Shown piece by piece: positions 7,486 through 16,069 of a stretch of DNA of 64,000 nucleotides. The DNA is from PALSA-607 sp963737705 (GTDB taxonomy: Bacteria > Actinomycetota > Actinomycetes > Acidothermales > Acidothermaceae). Position 1 is the stretch's first letter. Each line of letters opens with the position of its first letter. A program made the translations under genes and the position numbers. The stretch covers positions 474,252 to 538,251 of the forward strand of contig CAVTTP010000005.1 in the NCBI GenBank assembly GCA_963737705.1, read 5' to 3'. Under the pieces are notes generated by a model. It was not told the DNA's origin and ran no database searches. It worked only from the letters and a program-made list of their open reading frames with translations.

Positions 7486-9507
7486 TCAGCTGTCGAGAAT
7501 CAAGAGGCGGCCTGTGCGGGCCGGCACGTGCAGGTTGTTTGTGCCTGCACTTGGGCGTAGTTGTTGATCTGAGCGTGTCCAATTCACCGCGATCACAGCG
7601 TGCCTGCCATCGGGTAGCACGAACTGACGGCTCATTAGTCCGGGCCCAGGCACGGCCCACGAGGCCCATGGCTCGGAGGCCGCGGGTGCTAACAAGCTCT
7701 CGATTGCCGACCTCGTTGCGGCATTGGGGCGGCGCGCGTACGCGATCGACGGGTAGGTCGCGATCCACACCGCTGTGCCGGCACCGTAGGTCGCCTCGCA
7801 CGCGGCGACGGAGCCGTCGGGGAAATGACCGACTGCACTCGCGGAGTCGAGTCTCAATGACTCGCGTTGCCATGCACCGACAAGCGATAGGCCGTCGATC
7901 ATCGTGAGAGTGATCTCCTCAACGGCATCGGTCTCAACCTCGTGCGCGCCGAAGACCTCGGCAAGACCGAGACCGGGAACGGCCGGACGGCGTCGGCCCA
8001 GTGACGTGTATTCGCCTGGCGCGCACTCGGCAACAAGGCGCCCGCCCGCGCGAACAAAGTCTGCCAACCTTTGCGCCATCGGTTCGTCGACCACCGTCGG
8101 CATCGGCCAGTAGATCGCCGCAATGTGGTCAGGAACGCCTGCTGTCGCGAGCCGGTCCTCGTGCAGGATTGTGACGGCTACGTCAAGGTCGGCGAATATT
8201 CGGTAGGCGCCCATAACAGCGTCGCGATAGACGTCCATGTCTCGATCTGTCGCCCATGCATGCAAGGCCGATCGTCGCGAGACCAGCAGTGCGACGGTAG
8301 GCGCGACAAGTACCCGACCTTCCATCTCCGGCAGTGCGCACGCAGCCGCGCCGCGCGAGGCTGCCTCGACGCGGGCCGTGACCGAGCCGTCAGGTGCGCA
8401 CAAGCCGTATCCCGGGCTCTCCGGCCCGAGTAGTTCGGGCCGCCATTGCCAGAACATGACTCCGCTAGCACCGGCGGCAAGCGCGTTCCACATCCAGAGT
8501 TCTACCGAGTCTTCGGTCGGCTGCGGCGTGCTACGCAGACCATCCCGCCGTCCTCTTCCTCCTTGAAGCTCTGCTTGCCAGAAGGGCTTGCCGCCCGCTG
8601 CGTCGCGTGCGGTTTCGAGATTGAACATCTGCTCGACGTGATCGTCATTCATGAGCCAGGTAGGGAAGCTGGATGTTCCGAAAGCATCGACATCGCGCGT
8701 CAGCGAGAACTCGTCGAGAGTATGGGTCGCGAGTTGCCCGGTGAAGCCACTCAATGCGACGTGCGTCATCACCCGGTGCTTGCCGTCTACCGACCGGACC
8801 GCGGTGACGCGGGCTTGCAGCCACTGGCTCAGAGTCTCGAACCAGAACTGCCGCCAGTCGATGATGTCGGGGACAGCCTCGAACAGCCGAGGGGGTTGCA
8901 GTTGATCCCAGCTCCCGAAGCGGCGCGACCACGCATCGTTCACCGCATCCAACGAGGGGTAGCGCCGCTGCAACCACGCGCTGAACTCAGCGCGCGACGC
9001 GGCGCAATAGCAGTACCAACGATCGGGAAAATATGACGCCGGCTCGAGATGCGGCTCGTTCCAGACATCCCAGGTGATCAGCGCTGGGTGTTCGCGGTAG
9101 CGCTGCACGACGGACGTTAGAAACCGCTCGGCGGCAGCCCAGACCTCGGCGTTGTGAAAGCACAGACCGGGCCAGCCGCCGCCAGGTGTGTTCATCGCAG
9201 CCGTGAGCGCGATCGGCCGGTCCTCGTGGTCGTGGTACCTGGCGTTAGGAGCGGCTTCCTCGAGCCAGTAAGGAGCATTCTCGAGGATCGTGTTGATCAC
9301 CACGGCGAGACCGTTGTCGTGCGCAAGGTCCATGAGCACATCGAGGTCGTCGAACTCGATTCCGTCACTGGACGGCTGCATCCAACTCCAGCAGGCCCAG
9401 AACTTCACCGTGTTCATGCCGCTCGCGCGCATGCGAGCGAGGTCGCGACCCCAATCCTCCCTTGGCGGATTCGGTGGCCGGTAGTACTGCGCACCGACGG
9501 CGATCAT
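7486..9507 (-). CDS. GH42-type beta-galactosidase/glycosidase
   Basis: A 673-residue protein with the glycoside hydrolase 42 layout: an N-terminal TIM barrel, a trimerisation-like middle domain and a C-terminal beta domain. The acid/base glutamate sits in WDVWNEPH (about residue 153) and the nucleophile glutamate in FWQAELQGG (about residue 312). GVMFWQWRPELLG closes the barrel. No signal peptide is seen, so it acts in the cytoplasm on an imported oligosaccharide or glycoside. The ATG at 9507 overlaps the permease stop by 4 bases. It is the last gene of the eight-gene sugar operon under the LacI regulator. GH42 enzymes usually act on beta-galactosides or alpha-arabinosides; the four oxidoreductases upstream suggest a less ordinary glycoside. 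Confidence 0.88.
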   Translation of the reverse strand: MIAVGAQYYRPPNPPREDWGRDLARMRASGMNTVKFWACWSWMQPSSDGIEFDDLDVLMDLAHDNGLAVVINTILENAPYWLEEAAPNARYHDHEDRPIALTAAMNTPGGGWPGLCFHNAEVWAAAERFLTSVVQRYREHPALITWDVWNEPHLEPASYFPDRWYCYCAASRAEFSAWLQRRYPSLDAVNDAWSRRFGSWDQLQPPRLFEAVPDIIDWRQFWFETLSQWLQARVTAVRSVDGKHRVMTHVALSGFTGQLATHTLDEFSLTRDVDAFGTSSFPTWLMNDDHVEQMFNLETARDAAGGKPFWQAELQGGRGRRDGLRSTPQPTEDSVELWMWNALAAGASGVMFWQWRPELLGPESPGYGLCAPDGSVTARVEAASRGAAACALPEMEGRVLVAPTVALLVSRRSALHAWATDRDMDVYRDAVMGAYRIFADLDVAVTILHEDRLATAGVPDHIAAIYWPMPTVVDEPMAQRLADFVRAGGRLVAECAPGEYTSLGRRRPAVPGLGLAEVFGAHEVETDAVEEITLTMIDGLSLVGAWQRESLRLDSASAVGHFPDGSVAACEATYGAGTAVWIATYPSIAYARRPNAATRSAIESLLAPAASEPWASWAVPGPGLMSRQFVLPDGRHAVIAVNWTRSDQQLRPSAGTNNLHVPARTGRLLILDS

Positions 9508-10364
9508 CCCTTCACCGCTCCGAGCGTGAGCCCGCGGACAAGGAAGCGTTGGGCGAGTAGGCCGAGAACGAAGATTGGCACCATGGCCAGTACTGCCGCC
9601 GCGGAGCTACCGCCCCAGTCGATCGACACGGAGCCGACAAACGAGGCAACTCCTATCGGCACCGTCTCGGTGTGAATCCCTGAGAGCACGAGGGCAAACA
9701 AGAACTCATTCCACGAGAAGATCAGGCACAGGATCGCCGCCGCACCAAGGCCCGGCGCGGTGAGCGGCAGAGAGATACGCGCGAAAGCTCCGAGCGGACC
9801 GCTGCCGTCAACCAGTGCGGACTCCTCGAGCTCGCGTGGGAGATCCTCGAAGAACGACCGCATCAGCCAGATGACGATCGGCAGGCAGAAGGTCGTGTGG
9901 GCGGCAATCAATGCCCAGTAGGTGCCGAGCAGAGTGAGCTTTTCAAATACGACAAACATCGGAACGATCAGCGCCACCGCCGGCACCATGCGAGTGAATA
10001 GCACGCCGCGCGCCCACCATTCGCGACCGGGGATCGGGAGGCGTGCCAGCGCGTAGGCAGCGGGCACCCCAACGGCGAGCGACAACGTCGTCGAACCTGC
10101 AGCCACGATGGTGCTGTTGACGAGGTACTTGAGGAAATCCAGACTCCCGAGCACATGGTGGTAGTTCTTCAGCGTCGGGTGAAACGTCAGGTGTGGCGTT
10201 GCAGTAAAAATGGCGGATGGCGATTTCAATGAGTTGATCGCAACGGTGAGGATCGGCACGAGTACCCAGATCAAGAAGATGCCGACCACGACGTAGCTTG
10301 CGATTTGCCATGGATCAGCACGTCGTCGGCGGCGAACTTTCGGAAGCTGCGCTGGGGCGGTCAT
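9504..10364 (-). CDS. Carbohydrate ABC transporter permease (MalG type)
   Basis: A 286-residue CUT1-family permease with six membrane segments. The EAA cytoplasmic loop that contacts the ATPase is visible as ELEESALVDGSGPLGAFARISLPLTAPG (given here only as its start and end regions, about residues 185-212). The ATG at 10364 lies 2 bases after the stop of the upstream permease, so the pair is translationally coupled. The partner ATPase is not encoded in the locus; CUT1 systems in Actinobacteria commonly share an MsiK-type ATPase encoded elsewhere, and that is the likely case here. It imports the sugar captured by the lipoprotein encoded at 11360-12817. Confidence 0.9.
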   Translation of the reverse strand: MTAPAQLPKVRRRRRADPWQIASYVVVGIFLIWVLVPILTVAINSLKSPSAIFTATPHLTFHPTLKNYHHVLGSLDFLKYLVNSTIVAAGSTTLSLAVGVPAAYALARLPIPGREWWARGVLFTRMVPAVALIVPMFVVFEKLTLLGTYWALIAAHTTFCLPIVIWLMRSFFEDLPRELEESALVDGSGPLGAFARISLPLTAPGLGAAAILCLIFSWNEFLFALVLSGIHTETVPIGVASFVGSVSIDWGGSSAAAVLAMVPIFVLGLLAQRFLVRGLTLGAVKG

Positions 10365-10366
10365 AG

Positions 10367-11275
10367 CTAGAACACGTCCCGTTTGCGAAGCAGTCGGATA
10401 TAGATCGCTGAGATGATGACAACGGTGACGAGAATGAAGATGCTCAGCGCCATCGCGTAGCCCATGTCGAAGTACGAGAATCCGGTTTGGTACGTGTAGA
10501 GCCCGATGGTTTGGGTCGCATGCACAGGACCGCCCTTCGTGATGACGTAGACGGTGTCGAAGATGCGATATGTGTCCATCGTGCGAAACAGCAGCACGAG
10601 CAGGATCTGCGGTGCGATCGACGGCAGCACAATCGACCGCAACACCCGCAAGTGCCCGGCTCCATCGACTGTGGCAGCCTCGAAGCGGTCCTCCGGGATC
10701 GACAGCATTCCGGCGTGGAGAACGAGCACGACAAATGGGGTCCACTGCCAGACGTCGACGAGCATCAGGCCCGGCAGGGCCAACTGCTCGCTGCCGAACC
10801 AGTCGATGCCGTGGTGGTCGCCGAAAAGTGCAAGGAACTGGCTGAGGACGCCGAACTGCGGGTCCAGCATGTATCGCCACAAGAGCGCCGTGACGACCGG
10901 TGCGACAATCATGGGTAGCAAGATCAGCGAGTTGGCCAGTCGTCGTCCCTTGGTCATTTCGAACAGCGCGGCCGCGATGATAAAGCCGAGAACGAGCTCG
11001 GCGGACACCGTGCAAACAACGTAAACGGCCGTGTTGCGAAGCGCACCGCGAACGAGCGGATCATGCAGCAGGCGATCGTAACTGTGCAGCCCCGACCACG
11101 GCTTAGGCCCATTGATGTCGGTGAGCTGCCACGTGTGAAGAGATAGGTAGACCGCGTAACCCAGCGGCACCAGAATCAGCGCCCCTAGCAAACCCATCGC
11201 GGGCGTGAGCATGACGAGCCCGAGCCTTCTGGCGGGCGCGTCAATCCCACTCCTTCGCGGGCGGCCGTTACTCAA
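10367..11275 (-). CDS. Carbohydrate ABC transporter permease (MalF type)
   Basis: A 302-residue CUT1 permease with six membrane segments and an EAA-like loop (FEAATVDGAGHLRVLRSIVL). The start is placed at TTG 11275 because AGAAAGGAAGG lies immediately upstream, beyond the hairpin at 11299-11339. A longer reading from GTG 11329 is possible, but that codon lies inside the right arm of the hairpin as written. The binding-protein gene is upstream and the second permease 2 bases downstream. Placing a hairpin between the binding protein and the permeases is a known way to keep binding protein in excess. Confidence 0.88.
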   Translation of the reverse strand: MSNGRPRRSGIDAPARRLGLVMLTPAMGLLGALILVPLGYAVYLSLHTWQLTDINGPKPWSGLHSYDRLLHDPLVRGALRNTAVYVVCTVSAELVLGFIIAAALFEMTKGRRLANSLILLPMIVAPVVTALLWRYMLDPQFGVLSQFLALFGDHHGIDWFGSEQLALPGLMLVDVWQWTPFVVLVLHAGMLSIPEDRFEAATVDGAGHLRVLRSIVLPSIAPQILLVLLFRTMDTYRIFDTVYVITKGGPVHATQTIGLYTYQTGFSYFDMGYAMALSIFILVTVVIISAIYIRLLRKRDVF

Positions 11276-11298
11276 CGCCTTCCTTTCTGCTACATGTG

Positions 11299-11339
11299 AG
11301 GGCCGGCGCGCCGCGGTCCCTAGCGTCACGCCGGCCCTC
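11299..11339 (-). terminator. Hairpin between binding-protein and permease genes
   Basis: Perfect 11-bp arms, GAGGGCCGGCG at 11299-11309 and CGCCGGCCCTC at 11329-11339, with a 19-base loop. No T-run follows. It sits between the solute-binding protein stop and the proposed TTG start of the permease, so it can act as a partial terminator or as a 3' stabiliser of the binding-protein mRNA. Confidence 0.55.
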
Positions 11340-11359
11340 CTGTTCGTCGTCGATCGACC

Positions 11360-12817
11360 CTAGCCGCCGAGTCCCGCGACGAGGTCCTTATGCATCGTTT
11401 CCGCGGCCTGCGCTGGTGTCGCTTTCCCAAGGATCGCTTGCTGCACGGCCGTTTCGATCTCATCCTGGATCTTCGGCCACGAAGCGAGACTCGGCTGCGG
11501 GTTGGTGTCAGTCAGCGCTTGATTCATTGCAGGTAGGAACGGCAGCTTCGACGTCACCGCCGTGTCCGTGTAAAAGTCTTTCGTCGCGCCTGCAGTCGCC
11601 GCTTGAACGGCAATCTTGGCTTGCTGTCCTGCACTCGTGTACCACTGCAGGAACGAGTAGGCCGCGGCCTTGTTGCTCGACTTTGCCGCGATGCACCAGT
11701 CCCAGTAGATCAGCTCGCCGGCAGGCTTGCCCGCTGTGACTTCGATGGGTGCATAGCCCCATTTGCCGACCGTGGTCGACTTGCTGGAGTCCTCAAGTGC
11801 CGACATGGACGGCGTGGTGCTGATGACCATCGCGGCTTTCCCTTGGGCGCCCGCGGTTGAGGCGTCGTCGACGGCAAAGTTCAGAACACCCTCGGGCGCG
11901 TACTTTGCCACCTGTGCGTAGAACGAGATCGCCTTCGTCGCGGCACCGATGTCGAGGCTGGTCTTGCCTGAGGCGTCGTACCACCAGTTGCCTTGGGCGG
12001 TGAGAAGCGAGGCCATCACGTCCGAGACCGCGCCTGTCGCCTTGCCTGGCAGTGCAATCCCAGCCATCCCGTTCTTGCCGTTCAGTGCTTTCGCGTCGGC
12101 GAGAACGTCATCGATGGTCTTCGGCGGCTGCAGGTTGTTCTGCGCGAAGATGTCTGTCCGGTAGGCGACGAGGATCGTCGACACAAAGTCAGGTAGGCAG
12201 TACTGCGTGCCGTTGTACGCACCCTGCGACAAAACGCCGGGCAGGTACGATGCCGCCGACACTCCAGGAGGGTTCATCGACGGGTTCGACAGGTACGAAC
12301 TGATGGGCGCCAGATATCCGGCCTTGGCAAACTCCCCGAACCAGCTCGGGTGCACATACAGGATGTCGTAGCCGCCCGCACCTGACAGTGCCAGCGCCTG
12401 CTTGTCGTGCAGGTTCTCGTACGGCACCGCGTCGATGGTGACCGAGCCGCCCGTGTCGGTACCCCACTCCGTCGCCGCCTGCTGCTGCTCGCTGGTCCAC
12501 GGGTCGCCAGCCCAGCGCGACAACACCAGTTTCGCTCCACTGAACGAACCGATCGGCGCTGAAGCCTGAGCACCTCCCGAGCTCGCTGCACTGCTCGGGG
12601 GAGCGCTAGCAGCGGTGCTGGCAGGCGCCGAGGTCGCGGGAGCCGCGGCGGTGGACGATGCGGCTACGGTCGGCGCAGACGACGAAGTGCCGGCGCTGGA
12701 GGGCGCCGCGCTCTTCGAGCTCGACGAACTGCACGCCGTGAGCAGGACCGGGGCGACGCACAGCGTGAGCGCTGCGATCCCCAACTGCTTGCGGCGTCGG
12801 ACTGGAGACGTGTACAT
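11360..12817 (-). CDS. Extracellular sugar-binding lipoprotein (family 1)
   Basis: A 485-residue ABC solute-binding protein. The start at ATG 12817 gives a standard lipoprotein signal (MYTSPVRRRKQLGIAALTL...) ending in the lipobox LLTAC. A Ser/Ala/Thr/Pro-rich linker of about 70 residues then tethers the mature domain to the membrane. The domain has the family-1 fold signatures (YDILYVHPSWFGEFAKAGYL, YWDWCIAAKSSNKAAAYSFLQW). GGGAG lies 6 bases before the ATG; an in-frame GTG at 12844 overlaps the upstream oxidoreductase and is less likely. It captures the sugar for the two permeases downstream. Confidence 0.9.
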   Translation of the reverse strand: MYTSPVRRRKQLGIAALTLCVAPVLLTACSSSSSKSAAPSSAGTSSSAPTVAASSTAAAPATSAPASTAASAPPSSAASSGGAQASAPIGSFSGAKLVLSRWAGDPWTSEQQQAATEWGTDTGGSVTIDAVPYENLHDKQALALSGAGGYDILYVHPSWFGEFAKAGYLAPISSYLSNPSMNPPGVSAASYLPGVLSQGAYNGTQYCLPDFVSTILVAYRTDIFAQNNLQPPKTIDDVLADAKALNGKNGMAGIALPGKATGAVSDVMASLLTAQGNWWYDASGKTSLDIGAATKAISFYAQVAKYAPEGVLNFAVDDASTAGAQGKAAMVISTTPSMSALEDSSKSTTVGKWGYAPIEVTAGKPAGELIYWDWCIAAKSSNKAAAYSFLQWYTSAGQQAKIAVQAATAGATKDFYTDTAVTSKLPFLPAMNQALTDTNPQPSLASWPKIQDEIETAVQQAILGKATPAQAAETMHKDLVAGLGG

Positions 12818-12840
12818 GCGAGCTCCCTGCTCTTGAAGTG

Positions 12841-13944
12841 TCACGCTAGTGAGGTGGTCTGAACAGTTGTGGAGGCTCCCCCGAGTTCGGCGGATCGATA
12901 TCCCGCTTCGATGACGGATAGACAGGCCAACCCGTCGTCGAGCGTTGGGCCGAAAGGTCGCTGATCGGCTAGGTACTTGCTGATGTAGGACGCGACCTCA
13001 CGCTTGTAGTGGTGCACGTGCGGCGGCCAACTGGTGTAGTCATGAGGCTCTGCGGCCGCGGGCTCAATGTGTGGCGTGGTCCAACCCCGCCAAAGCTCGT
13101 TCTCGTTTGCGCGGTAGACCTCGACGCGAGGAAACGGATCGGTAGCGCGCATGATCAGAGTGCCCTGCGTGCCGTAGATCTCAAGACTGTTGCGCATCCC
13201 GATGTCTGCGCTCATGCTCCATACGGTGCTGATCTCACCGATCGCGCCATTCTCGTAGGTCACGATGGCGCTTGCGATGTCCTCGACATCGAGCTCCGGC
13301 TTGGCACGGTTGGCTGTGAACGCCGCGACCTTCGTGATGTCGCCGACGAGCCAGCGCAGCAAGTCGATCCCGTGCGAACCCTCGTCGATCCACGCGCCAC
13401 CACCGCCAAGCTGGGCGTTGGTCATCCACGCCGTCATGTCTGGTGGGCAGCCGATCTCTGCGATCCCCGCGAGTCCGATGAAGCTGCGCGTGAGTAGAAC
13501 ATCGCCGAGCACTCCTGCATCGACGATCGCCTTCGTACGATCGGCCTCTTTGCTGAACCGACTCACGAAGGCTGCAGTGCCATCAACGACGGCATCGCGG
13601 ACTGCGTCCACCATCGCGGTCGCATCGGCGACGCTCGTCGCGATCGGCTTTTCGCAGAAGACGTGCTTCCCCGCTTGAGCTGCGGCGATGACCTGCTCGG
13701 CGTGTCGGCTGTTCTCCGAATGCACCATGACGATGTCGACGTCGTCGCGCGCAATGATGTCGCGCCAATCGGTCGTGAAGTCGCTTACCGCAAACCGCTG
13801 CGCGGCTGACCTGCCGCGTGCCTCGTTGTCGTCCGAGATCGCGACAACCTGCGCTCCGGGGATCTCGCTTAGCGCACGCGCTCGAAACTCTGCGTGCACA
13901 TGCGCCCAGCTGATCATGCCAATGCGGGCCTGCCTGGTCGTCAC
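12841..13944 (-). CDS. Gfo/Idh/MocA oxidoreductase (fourth in operon)
   Basis: A 367-residue NAD(P)-dependent sugar/polyol oxidoreductase. The catalytic EKP motif (HVFCEKPIATS, about 92-102) and the D-x3-H pair (WIDEGSHGIDLLRW, about 185-198) are intact. The N-terminal dinucleotide motif is unusual: IGMISWAHVHAEF replaces the glycine-rich GxGxxG. Start is GTG 13944, overlapping the upstream stop (GTGA) with TGGAG upstream; in-frame sequence further upstream belongs to a different gene. Family members oxidise a ring or side-chain hydroxyl of sugars, inositols or glycosides. The precise reaction is unknown, but clustering with three paralogues and a GH42 points to stepwise sugar oxidation. Confidence 0.88.
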   Translation of the reverse strand: MTTRQARIGMISWAHVHAEFRARALSEIPGAQVVAISDDNEARGRSAAQRFAVSDFTTDWRDIIARDDVDIVMVHSENSRHAEQVIAAAQAGKHVFCEKPIATSVADATAMVDAVRDAVVDGTAAFVSRFSKEADRTKAIVDAGVLGDVLLTRSFIGLAGIAEIGCPPDMTAWMTNAQLGGGGAWIDEGSHGIDLLRWLVGDITKVAAFTANRAKPELDVEDIASAIVTYENGAIGEISTVWSMSADIGMRNSLEIYGTQGTLIMRATDPFPRVEVYRANENELWRGWTTPHIEPAAAEPHDYTSWPPHVHHYKREVASYISKYLADQRPFGPTLDDGLACLSVIEAGYRSAELGGASTTVQTTSLA

Positions 13945-15062
13945 GAGGTCTCCAGAGCTGTGTTTGCGTGGGTGGCAGCTGTGTTTGCGTGGGTGGCAGC
14001 TGCATCCGCGTGGGTGGTGTTGACGTATGCCGGGGCCATGTGCCGCACGTTCTCGCGACGTCCGCTGCTCCCGGAGCGGGTGGCTGCATCCACAACTGCG
14101 AGGACGTTGCGCCCGACTGAGCCCTCCGAACGCGACGGCTGGCCAGTTCGGATGCAGCTGATGAAGTGGGTGAGCATGTCGAGATGGCCATCTGCGATCA
14201 GGCCCGGAACCGGCAATGGATAAGACCAGCCAGGATCGCCGGCCACCGACCCTGTCGTGCTGACCACTTGGAGCGGCTGCCGATGGAGGTTGTCGATCAG
14301 GATTCGACCGGTGGTGCCGAAGATCTCGAACCTGGAATCCATAGCGCCAGCCAGACTCCAGCTGTCTTCGCACTGACCGATGACGCCGTTGTCGAAACGC
14401 AAAGTGATGACTGCGGTGTCCTCAGCTGACGTCTGTGCGCCCCACACGAAGGTGCCCACCTCCGCGTAAGCAGTCGTCACCTCCGCGCCGGCAAAGAACC
14501 GGCAGAACTCCATGCTGTGCACGGCCATGTCAATCATCGCGCCGCCACCGGATCGTTTGATGTCGTAGAACCAGGGCGAATGAGGCCGTCCAATTCCTTC
14601 GCAGGCCTTGACTCGGTACACCTCGCCGATGTGACCGGCATCGACGAGTCGGCGCGCTTCCTGCACCGCAGGTATGAACGACACGTTCTCGGCGTAGAAC
14701 AGGCGCGTGCCGGCGCGCGCGGTATCGCTGAGCATTGCATCAGCTTCATCAAGACTACGCCCGAGTGGCTTGATGCAGATCGCGTGCTTGCCATGTGCAG
14801 CAGCAAGATGGACGGCGCGTGCGTGCACGTCCGGTGGTGCCACGATGTCGACGACGTCGACTGCAGGGTCCGCGATAGCTGCTTCGAGATCCGCACCGAA
14901 TGCGGCGACGCCGTACTGTTCGGCCGCACTGCGCGCCGACTCTGCCGTAGCCGCCACGACGCGCACGACGCTGGCATCGGGTATGCGAGCAAACGCCGGA
15001 AGGTGCATCTCGCGCGCCCAGAAGCCGGCCCCTACAACCGCGACGCCGATGGGTGTACTCAT
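13941..15062 (-). CDS. Gfo/Idh/MocA oxidoreductase (third in operon)
   Basis: A 373-residue oxidoreductase with a canonical Rossmann motif VVGAGFWAREMH near the N-terminus, an IKP variant of the catalytic triplet (HAICIKPLGRS) with the lysine kept, and the D-x3-H motif GGGAMIDMAVHSMEF. The C-terminal 25 residues are a degenerate 7-residue repeat (THADAAA, THANTAA, THANTAL) encoded by a 21-bp tandem repeat, with no place in the fold. ATG 15062 overlaps the preceding stop by 4 bases and the stop overlaps the next start by 4 bases. It is part of the LacI-controlled operon; the substrate is unknown. Confidence 0.88.
   Translation of the reverse strand: MSTPIGVAVVGAGFWAREMHLPAFARIPDASVVRVVAATAESARSAAEQYGVAAFGADLEAAIADPAVDVVDIVAPPDVHARAVHLAAAHGKHAICIKPLGRSLDEADAMLSDTARAGTRLFYAENVSFIPAVQEARRLVDAGHIGEVYRVKACEGIGRPHSPWFYDIKRSGGGAMIDMAVHSMEFCRFFAGAEVTTAYAEVGTFVWGAQTSAEDTAVITLRFDNGVIGQCEDSWSLAGAMDSRFEIFGTTGRILIDNLHRQPLQVVSTTGSVAGDPGWSYPLPVPGLIADGHLDMLTHFISCIRTGQPSRSEGSVGRNVLAVVDAATRSGSSGRRENVRHMAPAYVNTTHADAAATHANTAATHANTALETS
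13961..14023 (-). repeat. 21-bp tandem repeat at a gene's 3' end
   Basis: Two perfect 21-bp copies (13961-13981 and 13982-14002) and a third diverged copy (14003-14023). The period is a multiple of three, so the repeat adds THANTAA-like heptads to the oxidoreductase C-terminus without a frameshift. Likely a slippage product that can vary in length between strains. Confidence 0.8.
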
Positions 15063-16069
15063 GGCAGGGTGACCACGCGGTTCTCATCCAACGACTGTTG
15101 GGCTGCGAGCACGAGCTCGAGCGCCGCTCTCGCACCACCAGCCCCCGCCGTCCGCGTGCCGTCTTCAAGGCCTGCAACGCGATCAACGAAGTACTGCTGC
15201 TCGCCGGTGTAGCCGTAGGTCCACACCAGGTCTGGGAATCCCCACCCACTCGCGGCGGCCGCTGCGCCAGGCTTCAGGAAGACCTTCGAGCCCTGGCTAT
15301 GTAAGAGGTCGACGGTAGAGCTACCAGCGGAGCCGAATACATCCAAGGAAAAGTTGCCATAACCCGTCGTCCACGAGACGTACATGCTGGAAACTACGCC
15401 ACTCGCATGCGTGACCGTCACCGTGGCGTTATCGGGGCTGTTGTAGCGACGGGCGCCATCGAGAACGTACGCGCCACCCTGGGTGTATACCTGCGCCACC
15501 GGGCCGAACAGCCATAACAGCAGGTCGCCGAAGTGTACGAGCGTGTCGAGGATGACCCCGCCACCATGCTTGGGGTCGTAGAACCAGTCGTTGGACGGCT
15601 CCCAACCAAAAACTGCCGCGCGCGCGGCGATGGCGTCGCCGAGATCGCCCGAAGCGATCCTCTTCTGAAGATCAGGCAGCGGCGGCGTGAAGCGAAGCAT
15701 GAAGCCGAACTGCACGATGCGATCAGAGGCTTCTGCTTCACGGACGACGCGATCCGCGTCGGCCAATGACAAGGCGATCGGCTTCTGACAGAAGACGTGC
15801 TTGCCGGCACGCAAGGCAGCGATGGTCTGCTCAGCGTGCAGATCGTTCGGAGTCGCAATCAGGACGGCGTCGATTTCTGGGTCGGAAAGAAGTGAGTCGA
15901 AATCCTCGGCCGTCTCAAATCCGTAGTCCGCAGCAAGGCTTCGAGCCACCGACTTCACCGGATCGGTGCACGACGCGATACGTCCGCGGCTGACACCACG
16001 ATAGGCCTGCGCATGCACTCGAGCGATTCGACCAGCGCCGATGAGGCCGATTCTGACGTCGTCGCTCAC
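15059..16069 (-). CDS. Gfo/Idh/MocA oxidoreductase (second in operon)
   Basis: A 336-residue oxidoreductase with a clean dinucleotide motif LIGAGRIARVHA, a QKP version of the catalytic triplet (HVFCQKPIALS) and the D-x3-H motif GGGVILDTLVHFGDLLLW. The start is GTG 16069, in a GTGA overlap with the upstream gene; its own stop overlaps the next start in ATGA. Of the four paralogues this is the most conventional, resembling inositol 2-dehydrogenase and glucose-fructose oxidoreductase relatives. No signal peptide is present, so it is cytoplasmic. The role is inferred as one step in sugar or glycoside oxidation. Confidence 0.88.
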   Translation of the reverse strand: MSDDVRIGLIGAGRIARVHAQAYRGVSRGRIASCTDPVKSVARSLAADYGFETAEDFDSLLSDPEIDAVLIATPNDLHAEQTIAALRAGKHVFCQKPIALSLADADRVVREAEASDRIVQFGFMLRFTPPLPDLQKRIASGDLGDAIAARAAVFGWEPSNDWFYDPKHGGGVILDTLVHFGDLLLWLFGPVAQVYTQGGAYVLDGARRYNSPDNATVTVTHASGVVSSMYVSWTTGYGNFSLDVFGSAGSSTVDLLHSQGSKVFLKPGAAAAASGWGFPDLVWTYGYTGEQQYFVDRVAGLEDGTRTAGAGGARAALELVLAAQQSLDENRVVTLP

